NCBI RefSeq assembly: GCF_027580225.2
Contig: NC_073355.2
Location: 24,827,501-24,891,500, forward strand
Length of the DNA stretch: 64,000 bases
Direction: 5' to 3'
Origin: Misgurnus anguillicaudatus
Taxonomy: Eukaryota; Chordata; Actinopteri; Cypriniformes; Cobitidae
Numbering within the stretch: the stretch's first letter is position 1; every line of letters begins with the position of its first letter. A program made the position numbers and the translations under genes. Of the stretch, positions 11,327 through 24,342 are shown one piece after another. Below the pieces are notes generated by a model that had not been told where the DNA came from, ran no database searches, and worked only from the letters and a program-made list of their open reading frames with translations.

Positions 11327-12247
11327 GTGAGTATCCATGATTTTCTGTTTTTATGGTTGGAAAACTGCAGTATATGATTTAGATGTAACAGTAATTTTAG
11401 GAACAAAATGGTACTAAAGAACTATCAGACAAATCATGCAAGGCCTATAGGTACAGCAAAGCTCCTGGAGGTTTTAATAGACTATAATTATCAGACATTA
11501 CTGGTGTTATATGGATATGCTTGCTGCAGCATAATTAAACAAAGTAAATCTATCCTTGCAGGTTTGTTAACTGCTATTTCTGCGTATACTTTACAAATCA
11601 CCCAGTGACCATATTAAGATTACAGCCTTGAGAGACACTTGATTAAATACTGCTAAGTGGAATATTGAAGACTAGTTTTAATTTCCTCACAACCACAATG
11701 GGATCATTTAAAATCTCCCTTGAGTCTAGTTTTTATAGTTCGATAAAGAAAGAGCTGCATGTGTGCTCATAAATGCATATATATATATAGATATATTTAA
11801 AATCAATATGCAGCTAAAGTGTAGAGTTGTTTTGGTACTTTGTTACTTGTTGTGAAGGTCAGGCCACAAATCTGACTGATGTTACTCTAGGCTCTGCTCT
11901 GGATTGAGTTTAAAGGCCAAATGTTGATGTAGTTTTTAGCTGTGTCCTCAATTTCTTCCTTGTAAATCTTTGTTTACTGCTTGTAGTTCTGATGATAAAG
12001 ATTCAGCTACATCAGCTCTATGACAAGATACCTTTATCATCTGCTATGAAAGCTATACAGTGTAATACACAAATATTGTGTGATATTGTGCCTTTATACA
12101 CCTGGGAATTGTTGCTTATCGGATTGGTATCCAATTTGTTAAAACTGTTCCATTTAAATTAGGCAACATAAATACGCCTTGGCCAAATAGATATCTTCTA
12201 TTCCCATGCTATTTTATCAGTTCTAGAAAGTAAAGAAAGCAAAGAAC

Positions 12248-12720
12248 AAGTTGGATCGACTTAAACAAATTACTTCAATTGGTAACACCTAAAAAGTCTA
12301 AGCTTTTTCAACAAATCACCACAGTTTTTCAATATTTTACTATGTTCTTACCTCAACTTAGACGAATGAATGCATACCCCTCTTTTTTCAATGCGTGCAG
12401 TTTAATCTTTGTACAGCGCCTTGTGAATGTGTTAGCATTTAGCCTAGCCCCATTCATTCCTATGGCTCCAATCAGGATGAATTTAGAAGCCACCAAACAT
12501 TTTCATGTTTTCCTCATTTAGAGACTGTTACAAGAGTAGTTACATGAGTAAGTATGGTATGCATTAATACATCTAAGTTTAGTTAAGAACATAGTAAAAT
12601 ATTGAAAAACGGTGGTGTTTTCCTTAAAATTTTTGACCTAAAGTGAAACATTTTAAGTTGAAAAATCTGTTTTTTTTTAACGTGTGGCCAATTGAAGTAT
12701 TTTTTAAGTTAATCCAACTT
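12248..12720. mobile_element. MITE split by a foldback element
   Basis: The left end AAGTTGGATCGACTTAAA...CTTCAATTGG and the right end CCAATTGAAG...TTAATCCAACTT are about 33-bp inverted repeats with few mismatches. The interior 12312-12626 is a copy of the 5297-5945 family. Confidence 0.65.
12312..12626. mobile_element. Nested, internally deleted copy of the AGGAAAACACC foldback family
   Basis: It shares CACCACAGTTTTTCAATATT and TCTTACCTCAACTTAGAC with 5297-5945, and ends GGTGGTGTTTTCCTTAA. It is about half the length of the other copy and lacks its central GC-rich part. Confidence 0.65.
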
Positions 12721-12826
12721 TCACTTTCTACATTGTACATCCTCTGAAATGTGTCTCAGACCACCTACTGAAGTGGTTTGAGTGATCAGATTGAAATCCA
12801 CAGCCAAAGCGTTTTGGAGGACATGT

Positions 12827-13111
12827 ACACCTGGGGTATCATTTATAAAGCGTGTGTACGCACAAAACGGGGCTGGAAACGTGTGAACGCCAGTTCCTAC
12901 GCAAAGATCTTGACGGGAGAATGGGCTTGCAGGGTGGGATCTGAGGATGATTCATGTATGCGCACTTGCAGGTGATCTGTGATTTATAAAGGGAACATTG
13001 CTTTGTTTTATAAGTTTTAATATTTTTTGGTATGCCATTTTTGGCTTTTGTGCATACGTAGATTTTTAGTAAGGATCCTACGCACAGTTTTATAAATGAG
13101 GCCCCAGGTGT
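12827..13111. mobile_element. MITE (CTGGGGYMTCATTTATAAA family)
   Basis: The ends ACACCTGGGGTATCATTTAT and, as reverse complement, ACACCTGGGGCCTCATTTAT are 18/20 identical inverted repeats. Inside are tRNA-unrelated CGTACGCACAAAACG blocks common in fish (recalled). Confidence 0.7.
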
Positions 13112-13937
13112 TTTCACGATCGGATAGCGATCCCATCAAAGAAAACACATGAATTGACCAGATGTAAAAACGCCCATTGTGCACTTGCAAAAGTGGTTGA
13201 ACTAATAAAGCAAAACTGACTGTTTCTGTTTACACATGAAAAGATAAATTTCTGGGTTATCGTAAATGGCAGGACATTTTCTGACACATTCCCTAACGCG
13301 TGACCACTCACAGCAGATGGTTACTTGACCAATCAGAGTGTTTCCAAAGGAGGGACAGACAGGAGTGTTTAAGACAGACTGGAAAGAGAGGTGCTGCAAT
13401 AATGTGTTCAAAATAATAAATGTATTTTATTACACCCCAGAAACAAAATCAAGACTGTATTAAAGGGCATAATACAGTAGGCACAACGTATGTACATGAT
13501 CCCTGCTTTTTCAAAAGCCCAATTGCTGTCAGATCTCATTGGTTTATTCCGCTTATCTCTGGCATCTGTTGTTTGGCCTGTTCTACACTTGAGGTGCAAA
13601 AACCACTGGAATGTTCCTGTGCAAAACCAGGATGCCATGCTGCCCACAGCGCCTGGGGTTATGGACGTCCTTATGTGAACTACTTGAACTGTGTCTGTTT
13701 GCTTGTGTCTGTTTGTGCATGAGTTTTGCATGCAAGTACTTGATGCTTAGTGAATAAAACCATAACAGATGGTTTCATGAGCAGAGCTGTAATACATACC
13801 TATCCATTATTAGGACTTGGATGATATGACAGATGTTTATGTATTAGCCTATTAAAGTATGTTTGCTGTTTGATTAAAAAGGTAATTTCAACCAAACCAT
13901 TTTTGAGGGTTAATTACAAGTTCTTACAAAAGCTATC

Positions 13938-14076
13938 ACTTAAATGGAACACTTTTATAAAGTACACCTTTGTAGCTAAAGAATGCATATTAGTACCTCA
14001 AAGGTGCATAGTGGTACTGTAAAAATACACATTGGTACCTTAAACAGTGACAGCTTTTGTACCTATTTCTAATAGT
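13938..14076. repeat. Degraded GGTACC-type repeat
   Basis: Blocks such as TATTAGTACCTCAAAGGTGC and CATTGGTACCTTAAACAGTG recur. They resemble a cyprinid repeat built of AGTACC/GGTAC units. No termini. Confidence 0.4.
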
Positions 14077-15178
14077 GAATTTATATTTGATATTATTTGA
14101 TGTATCACTATAACCATTATATTAGGTAAATAGAAGAAAACTTTTGTTCGGATGCTATAACTGAAAACCTTCAAACCCTTAGCTCATATCTTCAGTAGTA
14201 GCATTCCAACAAAGAGAAACAAGGAATTTCTTGGCACGTCAACACTCTGTTGTTATCAGAGGACATTCCTGTCCACTTTGCACACTAGAAATGACGGTAC
14301 ACAATGCTTTGACTCAGCGCGTGGAAGCGCATCTTGAATCAGCAACTGCTGCAGCGGATCCCGCCAAACGCCATCGGCAGGGAGGCATTGGCTCTCAGTC
14401 AGCGACAGCTCCCTCCTGGGCCCCGAGCTACTAATGTGCCTCTCTGCATAGCGCTATATGACAAACAACACTCTCATGCTTACGGGGGCTAATTATTACC
14501 CGCCCCCTGCCGACTTGCGGAAAGACTCTGCAAGCTGTCGAGCGAGAAAAGGCGCACAGCAAAATTCAGCGTCCCGTGTGAGCAAAGAAGTCGGGGGTGT
14601 TGTGGGAACAGTATTATTTTGCTTCCTGAGGAAGATGCAAAACTTTGCATGGTATAACCTCCGATAAACCTATTAGTCAAAGAGACATTTCTGTTGGTTT
14701 TGCTGTGGGCTTTGAATTTGCATGAGGTCTGAGAGAGCATGGGTGAATGCAATGTGGATTCTTTATTTATCTTCTCTGAAAGCGTTGAGATCTTATTCCT
14801 CAGGAATATGGATGAATATGGAGGTGCCTCTTATTGTACAGATCTCCCATCTTGGTCGCTCTTGACTTGAGCAGGCGCTAGAAGGGTTCCCCAGGGTGTT
14901 CGTTGTCACTTTCTGTGCTGTAATGAAGTGTCAACTGCCAGGCATTGAATTCAGCCAGCTGGAAGGCAGGGTGATTAGATTTGGGCTCAGTGGAGTTATG
15001 CAGACTTCGACCTCCTCTTTGGACTTCTTAGTTAAGATGATGTATGAGTGTTTCGGTGTGGTTCCTTAGAAGGCAGTGAGATGGTGGGACCTGTGTTCTG
15101 CTAATAAAGATTGAAAGGAAGTCTAATTCTTATAGTGCATACAAAGTATATTGTAGTGTTTGCCTTTATTTTGCCCTT

Positions 15179-15545
15179 AGAAGGATAGTTTGGCCAAAAA
15201 TGAAAATTGTACTCACCCTTAAGCCATCTAAGATACATATGTCCATAATTTGCGCATCTATTCTTCACAAAAGTAATCCACATTGCTTCAGCAATAAAGG
15301 CCTTCTGAGGGTAATTGAGATTTTGTAAAAGAAATATACATATTTAAAACTTTACGAACTAAAATAACTAGCTTCCAGTAACAACGGCATCTTGGACTCC
15401 TCTGCATTCGTAGTTTTAACGTAGTGAGCGCACGTTGCAGGTACAAGGCGTAGTGATGTAATGGCGTAGTGATGAAATGGCGTAGTGACGAACACAGGGG
15501 GTGGAGTCACAGAGCAGGAAGCAAAACAACAAGTTCAGTCACAAT
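15179..15545 (+). mobile_element. Left arm only of the AGGAATAGTTCGGCC foldback family
   Basis: It starts AGAAGGATAGTTTGGCCAAA and shares ATACATATGTCCAT and AAAGGCCTTCTGAGGG with 22314-23122. It also shares, inverted, the GCTTCCAGTA/GCATCTTGGACTCC region. The right arm is missing, so this copy is truncated. Confidence 0.55.
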
Positions 15546-16107
15546 TTTAAACGACAATGGTGGATGATTTCGATATAAGACAAGAGGATATTGAATTATC
15601 CTCATCTATAGCTAAAACACGGACTGTTTACATTGTTACACAAGGTTGAGCATTTTGTTGGTATTTTTATTCACGGTGCCAAAAGACAATCTCCCGCAAA
15701 TTATTGGAAATGTATAATGTTTTTCAGAGAGTGTTTTGGTGGCATGTAAATTTTTTCATCATATGTTTTTTTTCGGTTTCTGAGTTGGGTGTGTAAGATT
15801 CCAAATCCAATGCTATGTCATATTAATCAGTGTCTTGTTGACTAAAACATAGCATCGTTTTGAAATCTGTCTGCAGCTCTTAGCAACTTTTTGGTGGGCT
15901 TGAAAATATTTTGACCCAGTGGGGTTAATTGTAACACTGTGTTACAACTAACCCCTCATGATATGAAAACCACTAACGTTAGCGTAATTCTTGCCGTTGT
16001 TTTAAATAGGCTACACACTAATGATTGCTGGCTGCCAACAAAATAAATGTCCCTGTCTTATCAAAAAATGTCGGTCAAATGTATTTTTGTTCATATCTTT
16101 AATATTG

Positions 16108-16230
16108 ATTGAATAAGGTCACGTCAAAGATTAAAATCATAATGAAATGAATGGCTAAACCAGACTTTGATGCTCATTATCTCAGAATTTGATTTTGAAA
16201 CTGTAGTATGTTAATTACAGACTGGGTCAC
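16108..16230 (+). repeat. AATTGTGACCC-family MITE, partial copy
   Basis: It contains GACTTTGATGCTCATTATCT and the terminal ACAGACTGGGTCACA. The full-length member is at 38446-38692. Confidence 0.55.
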
Positions 16231-16968
16231 ATATAAAAATTTTTTTGTCATAATTATGCTGCTTTTTCTCACATATAGTATTGAAATATTTGCCTGTAAA
16301 CTTAATTTTTAGCAAGTGTTACAACTAACCCCCTGCCTGTTACTATTAACCCCAACTATGGGGTAAGTTACGTTTGCACTTCTGTCACGTTTGGTGTAAT
16401 TGTCCAAGAATGGGAAGTACTAGAAACAAACTTCAAATGGTAATTTGTAGCAGAAATGTGTGTGTTGCTTGTGTAAAAATATAATGCTTCTCGGTGATTT
16501 TAGTCCGGTCTGAATGCTCCATGTCAGTAATCATTACGGACAATGTCAGTAAAGATTACGGCAACTTATACCTTCTGTAAAAAGGTCCGGGGAAATTAAC
16601 TTGGGTAATACTAATCCAGTGCGAATAGACAAGCTCTAAATATACACGTACATTAGAACTTGCATTCTAGGCGGAAAAACAAGTTAGTGGCAAGTCAGTT
16701 CCTGAATACCACGACACAGACTTTAAAAAAAGTCAAATTTGTTGCGCGAGACACGCTGCGTAATCGAGTTACCCCTCCCACTTCTTAATGTTTTACTTAG
16801 ATTTCTAATCGCGTGCGAATTGACCAATATTACAGACGTCCTGTGGTAAAATTACATTGCGCCATTTACAACCCACCCCCACCCCCTGTAAAATGAATCA
16901 CGTTCGAATAGGGCTTAAGACTAAAAAAATTACTATAGGAGGAGCTATATGAGCTATAAAGACTAAAT

Positions 16969-17115
16969 GAGGAGCTCAGATGCTAAAGCCTCTAAACGCC
17001 ACCTCTGTCAAAAATGAGATCATGATATTAACCGAATGCTCTCGTCATGTATTATACGTTCATCAAATACTTTAAATCCACTTAGTCCCGGCCTCAGGTC
17101 ATTCAGAAATACCGG
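16969..17115 (+). repeat. Dispersed 150-bp repeat, copy 2
   Basis: Same blocks as 5054-5204 (CACCTCTGTCAAAAATGA, TTCATCAAATACTTTAAATC, CCCGGCCTCAGGTCATTCAG). 11.9 kb away, in direct orientation. Confidence 0.6.
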
Positions 17116-19371
17116 TTTGTTGGCAGAAACAATTAAGAGTCAAGAAAACGTCAGACATACGTCAAAGGGCTTTGTATCTAAGCTCTTCATATCTTACTAC
17201 ATAGGATTACTTGAAAATGACAGGCAGGCGTGTTTGATTGTGGTTAAAACTGAACTGTGTAGGACAGGAGTTAAATTGTCCTGATCTAGGTGATCAGTCA
17301 CATTGCTATTGACAATGATTAATGGCACTTAGCATTAAAATGAACATGTTAGGATAACCGCTAGTTTCTCCTGCCAGTTTCCCAGTTGTCTGCTCTTTCT
17401 CTATTAGTAAAGATCAGGCTAATGAAGTGTTACCCTGGTCAGGCCTTCCAGGCAATGTGTTTAGCTGTTACTCCATATATCTTTTAACAAATCTTGGCTG
17501 ATGTTATATATATATAGCCCTAATCTTTCACAGCTCAGTTTTCTCTTAGATGCAAACATCTATTCTGCCCTCACCCCCCCTAAGTGCCACTTGAGTAAAA
17601 TATAAAACACACAAAGTGGATAGCATTAAAAAAAAGAAAACACATCACCAATCCCTGCTTCCTTCCCTCCAGGGCCCTTGTAGAAAGACAAGGACAAAAA
17701 ATATTGAAAGCAGGCTGACTTTGTTCTGAAGGGAAATGAAGATGACTCTTCAGAGTTCAGTTTATTCCTTTTAAATATGTTGCATCTGCTCTCTTATAGG
17801 CTTTTTATAATCCACAACAGCAACAGAGTTTGCTAATGCGAACATGAATATATTCTTATGCTGTTTAATTTCCCTTGATATTCAGCTGCCCTTTGACCTA
17901 TTGAACGTCTCAACGTCATTTGACCAAACTTGCACAAAAGGAAAATTGTGCTTCTCACACTAAATCTAGTACGTCTGTCTAGATTGCCATTGCCAAACAA
18001 CACCTGTCTATCCTGCTCCAGCTGTCTGGAACACGTTTTGATAGATGTCAGGCACCGGTCGTTCACTCTTTCCCCACAGCGTGTGTGCAGCGATGGGCCT
18101 GTTGCTGTCAGGGAGCTTCCCTGGTTTCGCTCTGGCTCCTGAAAGTGTGAAAATGCCGTCTATCCGCTCTGGCAGGGCCTGCCTGAGTCGTTTAGCTTTC
18201 GGATGTCAAAAGGATTCCTGTCTACTCTGAATGAAGAGCGGACTCCTATTGTTTGTCAAGCCTGCTGTTTTTCCTCTTCGTCACAGTGGATATTCTTTAT
18301 GCTGGTCGTGTAGATGATGGATCTGCATTTGGCAGCCTCCACCTGGGCTGGGCGTTCAGCCTGCGGGCTTGTCAGGGTGATATTTATGTCTACTAACCTT
18401 CCGTCCAGGCCCACCATGTCACTGGTTCAGTTGTATGCGGGTTAGGATGTTTAATCACGCATTGTCATTGGAACAAGTAGTTTTATTCTCAGTACTGTAC
18501 TGTATATTGCATCACACATCCCCCGGGATTCAGTGTGGAATTGGCAACCCCCAGTTTTACTACTGTGGACAGAGCTGTGGTTTGGTGGTGAGCACACATC
18601 AATCAGATACATTGAAATGTGGTGCTATGCAGGAGATGCAGGTTTGAATCTAGTTTTTTTGACGTTTAACTGTCATTTACTGCTTTTATTATCAATAAAA
18701 TTGTGAAATAGTAAAATGTAGTAAACATGTTTAAATAAGTTGTCAAGTGCACCTGTATTCCAGAGATTCCTGGATCTTTTTGTTGTTGGGAGAATCGTCA
18801 CTGCTCATTTCTTTGTGTCTAACATGGCAGCCATTTTCCGGATGCTCTGGGGATCTTACTGTCACAGCTCATTTATGTCTGAGACTGGTATGGTTGTCAT
18901 TTTTTGAGCAATCTGATTCTGATGCAGTCTGATGTTGTTTACTTGTGTCTTGACTTGAGCGCTCATCGTATTGATTTAACAGTTCGACTCTGATCTGCAT
19001 GTGCCCAATCCGTATAGTTGTGACATGTTTGTCAGCGGGGAACTGTGTAAAGTTTTGTTACTTTTTGAATTTGAGCTGCATTTTTTTTACCTTGGTATGG
19101 GTCGTTCACCTAAAGTTTATTTTCTTTTACCTCTGGGGTCGGGTCACTTAAAGGAATCGTTGCTGTTACTTGCATTGAGGCCATTTCAGATCACTAATGT
19201 TGTAGAGTTTTTGCTCGGTGTATCATTGTCAGATTGTGAAATTGGGCTGTCAGTGTTTTTTACTGCTTATCTTGTTAAAGCTTCAGATGGAACATAGTGC
19301 AGGAATTGATAGCACACACAGGCTTACAACAGCACGACGGTATGTAAATAATAAAAGAAGTTTAATAAATA

Positions 19372-19485
19372 TGACCTTGTCTGTGAAATCCAGATTAAAT
19401 TCTCATAATCTAATAATTAGATTAGGAGCAACAAAGTTTGATTTTACTTTACCTTATTGACCTTACTCAGTCAATATTAAAGATG
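19372..19485 (-). repeat. AATTGTGACCC-family MITE, partial copy
   Basis: TGACCTTGTCTGTGAAATCC followed by CTCATAATCTAATAATTAGA and AACAAAGTTTGATTTTA is the reverse orientation of the 38.5 kb copy. Confidence 0.5.
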
Positions 19486-19489
19486 TAGA

Positions 19490-19706
19490 TGGGTCAGTGA
19501 CAAAAACAGTTTGGCAAGATGAGAAATTCAAAAATCCTCAAGACTTTGAGAGTTTGTCCTCAAAAAAGAGAATGTATGCAAGTAATCTGCAAATGTATTT
19601 TGAAATTTTAACCCTTTTACATTTAACCCATTTGCGCCTGATGCTGCACAAATGGGTTAATTGAACCATACGGACACAAAATAATTAACATCACTTCACT
19701 GACCCA
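19490..19706. mobile_element. Short palindromic MITE (TGGGTCAGTGA ends)
   Basis: The left end TGGGTCAGTGACAAA and the right end TTCACTGACCCA are inverted repeats of about 11 bp. An internal perfect hairpin stem AACCCATTTG/CAAATGGGTT lies at 19625-19657. Confidence 0.55.
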
Positions 19707-20885
19707 TATATAGGAAATTCTAGGAATCATATGTAGGATGATTTTATGTAGAAAACAGTAATCACAAAAAATGCCTTTAGCTGAGTTTTCAAAGGCAGAG
19801 TCACAAATTCTGTAGTGCAGAGACTGAAATTTAGAGATTTATTTTTTTGTGAGCCACTTTTATTAATGCTGAAGGTAGATGTCAGGAAGACTGGGGTGGA
19901 CAATGAACCTGTATCATCCACATGAGCACCATGGCTCGATGAGGTAACCTCCTTGAGGCTGCTCCTCCGTGATGTTTTGTCAGTTCACCTTAAATCTATA
20001 TAATAGATTTATGTCTTTACACGTCAGCACACCACATTCACAAGTTCTCACTGCTGACAAGAATGTATATGCAATTTCCTTTAACTTGTTGTTTCAGGTT
20101 TGTGTCATCCTTTCAACCACGTAGTCCTCGTATCAGTCAGTGTGAAATGGTGTTACAGATAGTGACAGTGGAAGTGCTCATACGCGTGTGCGGGACGTTA
20201 TCTGTTCATCATCAGACAGTAGTGCATCCTCAGGCTGGTCAGCATTACCATCTGATGAGTCATAGGTTCCGACTTACTGCCGAACGATGCTCGCGTGTAG
20301 CGCATCTCATGGTGGCTCAGGCGGCATCGACTGATCCCAGTGTCCGCGGAATGTGCAGCAGGGGCAACCAGACAGGGTGGCGACCATGCAGCCTACAGGC
20401 ATCTTAAATCACCCAGGGTCAGACGGCCTTTCAGGGAAGAATCTCTCATTCTGGGTCTTGAATTTCTTGCTTTTCTCTCGTTCTCACTTGCTCTTTCTTA
20501 TCTCTTTTGTGTGCTCTCGGGCGCATATCTTTTTGACTTTCACGAACACAAGTGTTTTTGTTTTGATTTTTTCAATAGGTTTGCACACTGCAGTTATTAG
20601 CACCGATATTACATCTAAGGAGGAACTGTTTCTTTAATAGCAGACATTATATTGAGATACTTTAAATAAATACTTTAATTATAGCATAGGAGAATTCCTA
20701 CTGTAAACTGAAGTTTCCTTGGGGAGAGCTTGCTCTTAGCATACCTTTGAGAGAGGCGGTGACACTGTTAAAAGGATGATGCTTGAAGGTCGCTAAAAGC
20801 CTGGCAGAGTAACTGCTATTATTGTTACTATTCTGATCTCTCACTCACTGCCTCGACCTTTACTAGTCCATCGATTGGAAATAAC

Positions 20886-21060
20886 AGGCAAGAGCATTAA
20901 GCCCAAAGTATACTTTGGCTGTCCACGTCCACGTGCTGCCGACATAACGTAATTTTCTTTATCAGGAGGGTCCACCATCGTCTGCACGCCCCAGTCACGC
21001 GCAGCCCAGTTTTTGAGACCATGCGGTCGGTACGCATATGAGCCATTAGACCCAATATAT
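20886..21060 (+). repeat. Degraded AAAGTATACTTTGG-type repeat end
   Basis: CCCAAAGTATACTTTGGCTG followed by a GC-rich CACGTCCACGTGCTGCCGAC stretch looks like one end of a fish TIR repeat. The other end was not found. Confidence 0.3.
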
Positions 21061-21314
21061 ACAATGGTAATACACCTCCGTCACACACACCATTGTCTTT
21101 TTTTCTTTATTTTCCTTGTGAAATGTTATTCATTTTTTTCTATTTTGTTTATTTCCTGTATTTTGTTTTCTTGTTTGCAATTGTGTATCCGCTTCTTTTC
21201 TTTATCTATCCTAAATTTGCAATGACGCAAATCAATGCTCCCCTGATGGTCATCAAAAAAATGGTTTGCACTGCGTCTTGTTGATCTGGCTCACAATATG
21301 ATTAGATTGCCATA

Positions 21315-21475
21315 CACTCAAATAATGCTGGGTTAGTTTCAACCCAACATTGGGTCAAAAAAAGGCGAACTCAGCTGTTGGGTTAAATTAACCCAGAAAG
21401 TGTTTATATTTGACCCAACAATGGGTTAAAACAACCCAGCATTTTGAGTTGAGAATAACCCAGCATTGTAGAGTG
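21315..21475. mobile_element. TA-flanked MITE, second copy of the 9441 family
   Basis: The ends CACTCAAATAATGCTGGGTT and, as reverse complement, CACTCTACAATGCTGGGTTA are flanked by TA at 21313-21314 and 21476-21477. The interior carries alternating TGGGTT and AACCCA. Confidence 0.7.
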
Positions 21476-22125
21476 TATAATAATAGTGTGATTTTCCATA
21501 AAACACCACAGCATGTTGAAATATAAACTCTGACATATTTAGCAGTGTAGCATATGAGGTAATGCAGACTAGTGTAGGAGTGTTAAAACCGCTGGTTAGC
21601 AATAAAATGAGAGTCTACATGCTTCATAAACCCAAGATCTGGCCTGCTGCTTTAATTGAACTGAAAAGTTACCAAGGTTGTTTGACTCATCCGAATGTTT
21701 GAATTAATTTGAATAGCAATACACCTTCAGTTCAGTTGTGTCTGTGAAAATGTAGTCTGAATTTTACTTCTGCAATGTGACACATTGAAAGTGTAGATTC
21801 CCCAAAGATAAAGTCCCTTTCTACAATTTGTTTCTTGTTGATGTCAACAGAACAAGAAAGTCTTTTAAGTGAAGTTCACACTTTGCTGCACCTGCTGAAG
21901 TGTTACTGTGTGAATGATGATAGGTCATTTTACTGTCTATCTATCTATCAAATGTTGGTTTTAGTGTCTTATCTTAGTGTCTTTTCATTAGAAACAGCTA
22001 ATTTAAGAAACAGAAAGATTAATAGGCTGATTAAAAAAAAATCTGCAGATGCAAAAAAATCCATCTGCGATATATTGACCACTGCAATATATCAGTCTAT
22101 CACAAATTCGTACTGTTTTACTGTG

Positions 22126-22256
22126 TTATAAAAATAAAATAAAATAATAAAAAAATGAAAAATAATAAATAAATAAAAAAGATAAATAAAAAATTAAAAT
22201 AAATAAATAAATAATAATAATTAAATACATACACACATAAATAAATAAATAAATAA
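22126..22256. repeat. A-rich AAAT/AAT low-complexity tract
   Basis: Runs of AAATAAATAAAT and AATAATAAT about 130 bp long. Confidence 0.8.
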
Positions 22257-22261
22257 GCCAT

Positions 22262-22309
22262 GATTGAAATCATTGGTAAATCAATAACTGAAATCAAACT
22301 TTGATGCTC
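22262..22309 (+). repeat. AATTGTGACCC-family MITE, left piece split by the 22314-23122 element
   Basis: GATTGAAATCATTGG...GAAATCAAACTTTGATGCTC aligns to 38608-38641 of the intact copy. The match resumes at 23127. Confidence 0.6.
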
Positions 22310-22313
22310 TTAA

Positions 22314-23122
22314 AGGAATAGTTCGGCCAAAAATGATATTAAACCCATGATTTACAAACCCCGAAGCCGTTTGAGATGCATATGTCCATCATTTTTCAGA
22401 CGATGACATTTTCAGTTATTTTAGAAAATGATTTAGATCTTTCAGTTAATCAAATGTGAAGTTATGGGGTCCATGACCTTCAAGTCCAAAAAATGTGCAT
22501 CCATCCCTCACAAAACAAATCCAAACGGCTCCAGGACGACAAGCAAAGGCCTTCTGAGGGCAATCCGTGCAGTGTTGTTGCAGAAACATCCACATCCAAA
22601 ACCCCACAAACCAAAACAACTTGCATCCGGTAATGCCGCCATCCCAGTCGCGTCCGCATTCAAGATCAGAGCCTTACGCAACTTACGGAGGTTTCTCTGC
22701 TGCTGCTCTGTGCCCCCGCCCTCCGAAATTGTCATACGTCACTAAGTGCGTACACTACGCTAATACTCTCTCCTGAATACAGAGGAGTCTAAGATGGCGG
22801 CGCTACTGGAAGGTAGCCATTCACGCCAACAAAGTTCCAAATATGGACATCTCTACAACAGCATTGCGCGGATTACCCTCAGAAGACCTTTATTTATCAT
22901 CCTGGAGCCGTTTGGATTTATTTTGTGAAGGATGGATGCAGACTTATTTGACTTGAAAGTCGTGGACCCCGTAACTTCACATTTTATAAACTGAAAGATC
23001 TAAAATATTTTCTAAAATAACTGAAAATGTGTTTATCTGAAAAACGATGGACATATGCATCTCGGACAGCTTGAGGGTGAGTAAATCATGGGTTTAATAT
23101 AATTTTTGGCCGAACTATCCCT
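22314..23122. mobile_element. 809-bp TTAA-flanked foldback element (AGGAATAGTTCGGCC family)
   Basis: The ends AGGAATAGTTCGGCCAAAAA and TTTTTGGCCGAACTATCCCT are near-perfect inverted repeats, flanked by TTAA (22310-22313, 23123-23126). The arms stay complementary for about 270 bp. Examples are GCATATGTCCATC against GATGGACATATGC and CCAAACGGCTCCAGGA against TCCTGGAGCCGTTTGG. The frames inside are by-products of the arms. Confidence 0.8.
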
Positions 23123-23126
23123 TTAA

Positions 23127-23172
23127 TCTCATAATTAGAGACTTTAGCTTGGATTTCACAGAGGGTTACATG
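23127..23172 (+). repeat. AATTGTGACCC-family MITE, right piece
   Basis: TCTCATAATTAGAGACTTTA followed by GCTTGGATTTCACAGAG continues the 22262-22309 piece. Confidence 0.6.
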
Positions 23173-24280
23173 CGTATAAACATTTTCTATATTATTTTCC
23201 CATTTTAAGCCATAAATAACAACACAAGGCCTTCGCTGAGCAGTAATGGGGTGTGGTGTTTGTGGTTGCCCATGTGTGTTGCCCAACGACGACACTGGCA
23301 GTGTTCGAGGGACACTGGCCTTTCGTACACCCATTAATTTTTGCTCATACAAACAGTCGCACACGTACAAACACACACACAATGTCCCGTAAATCAGGGC
23401 CCCTGGTGGACGCCTGCTGCTGTTAACTCCTTAAGCGATTTAATAGGCCTATTTGAGTGTGTTTTTATAGAATGATTTAGCACGTGTTGATTTCCTGCGC
23501 TTGTTTACTCAATTCTGGCAGACTTCTTCAGAGCAAACTTTTACAGGCTTTTAAAGGTTTTCAGTAGCTGCCGTTGACAGAAAAGGAAGTGCATTCGAAC
23601 TTGCATCGGCTGCGCGTGCCACAAAAGAGGGTTTGTGGCATTGTGATATAATTAAACTTTTGTGAGTTCTTGAAAGCCATGCCAAAAACATTACTGCAGC
23701 CACCAGCTCTCACCCATGCTTACATGGATGGAGCGTTTAATTGTTTTTAAATGTGACAATGGACATTTGGCCTGTTTGGTGTTTTGTATTCCAGTCATTC
23801 AGACATTTATGTACAACGTAGTGTTGGGAAGGGGGGAAAAGAAGAGAATTTTAACATTGAAAGAAAACATATACACTTCGCCTTTATATGTAATTCAGGT
23901 TTATGATATACTGTATATGAAGGAGCTCCAGGGCATAACATATGATACAACTTTCAATCAGATTTTATACACACTTGTCAAACAAATGCTCAAAAGCATT
24001 CTTTCTTCGCATGCCCTAGTTTTTTCAGCTGCGATGTTTTAGGTAAATCACAAATGAAAGTATAAACTGTAACACATTGTGTTTGCTCTTGGTCTGCTTT
24101 TTCAGACTAAAATAATTATAACCATGTGCCATTTTAATGCTATTCCTGCCTACATTCGCAACAGAGCTGGCTGTTGGGTACTACTGTACTGTATAGTCAC
24201 AGAAGCATGTGTTTGTAAATGTGTGAGAGGTGATTTCTGAGACTGCTGTGAGCATTGACAGATGTTCCCAATCCAGCTGT

Positions 24281-24281
<1 letters not shown>

Positions 24282-24330
<49 letters not shown>

Positions 24331-24342
24331 CACACACACACA
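24282..24342. repeat. (CA)n microsatellite
   Basis: About 30 CA units with one A substitution. Confidence 0.95.

Noticed and set aside
22464..22776. Overlapping frames on both strands
   Set aside because: They lie inside the arms and centre of the 22314-23122 foldback element and have no transposase motif.
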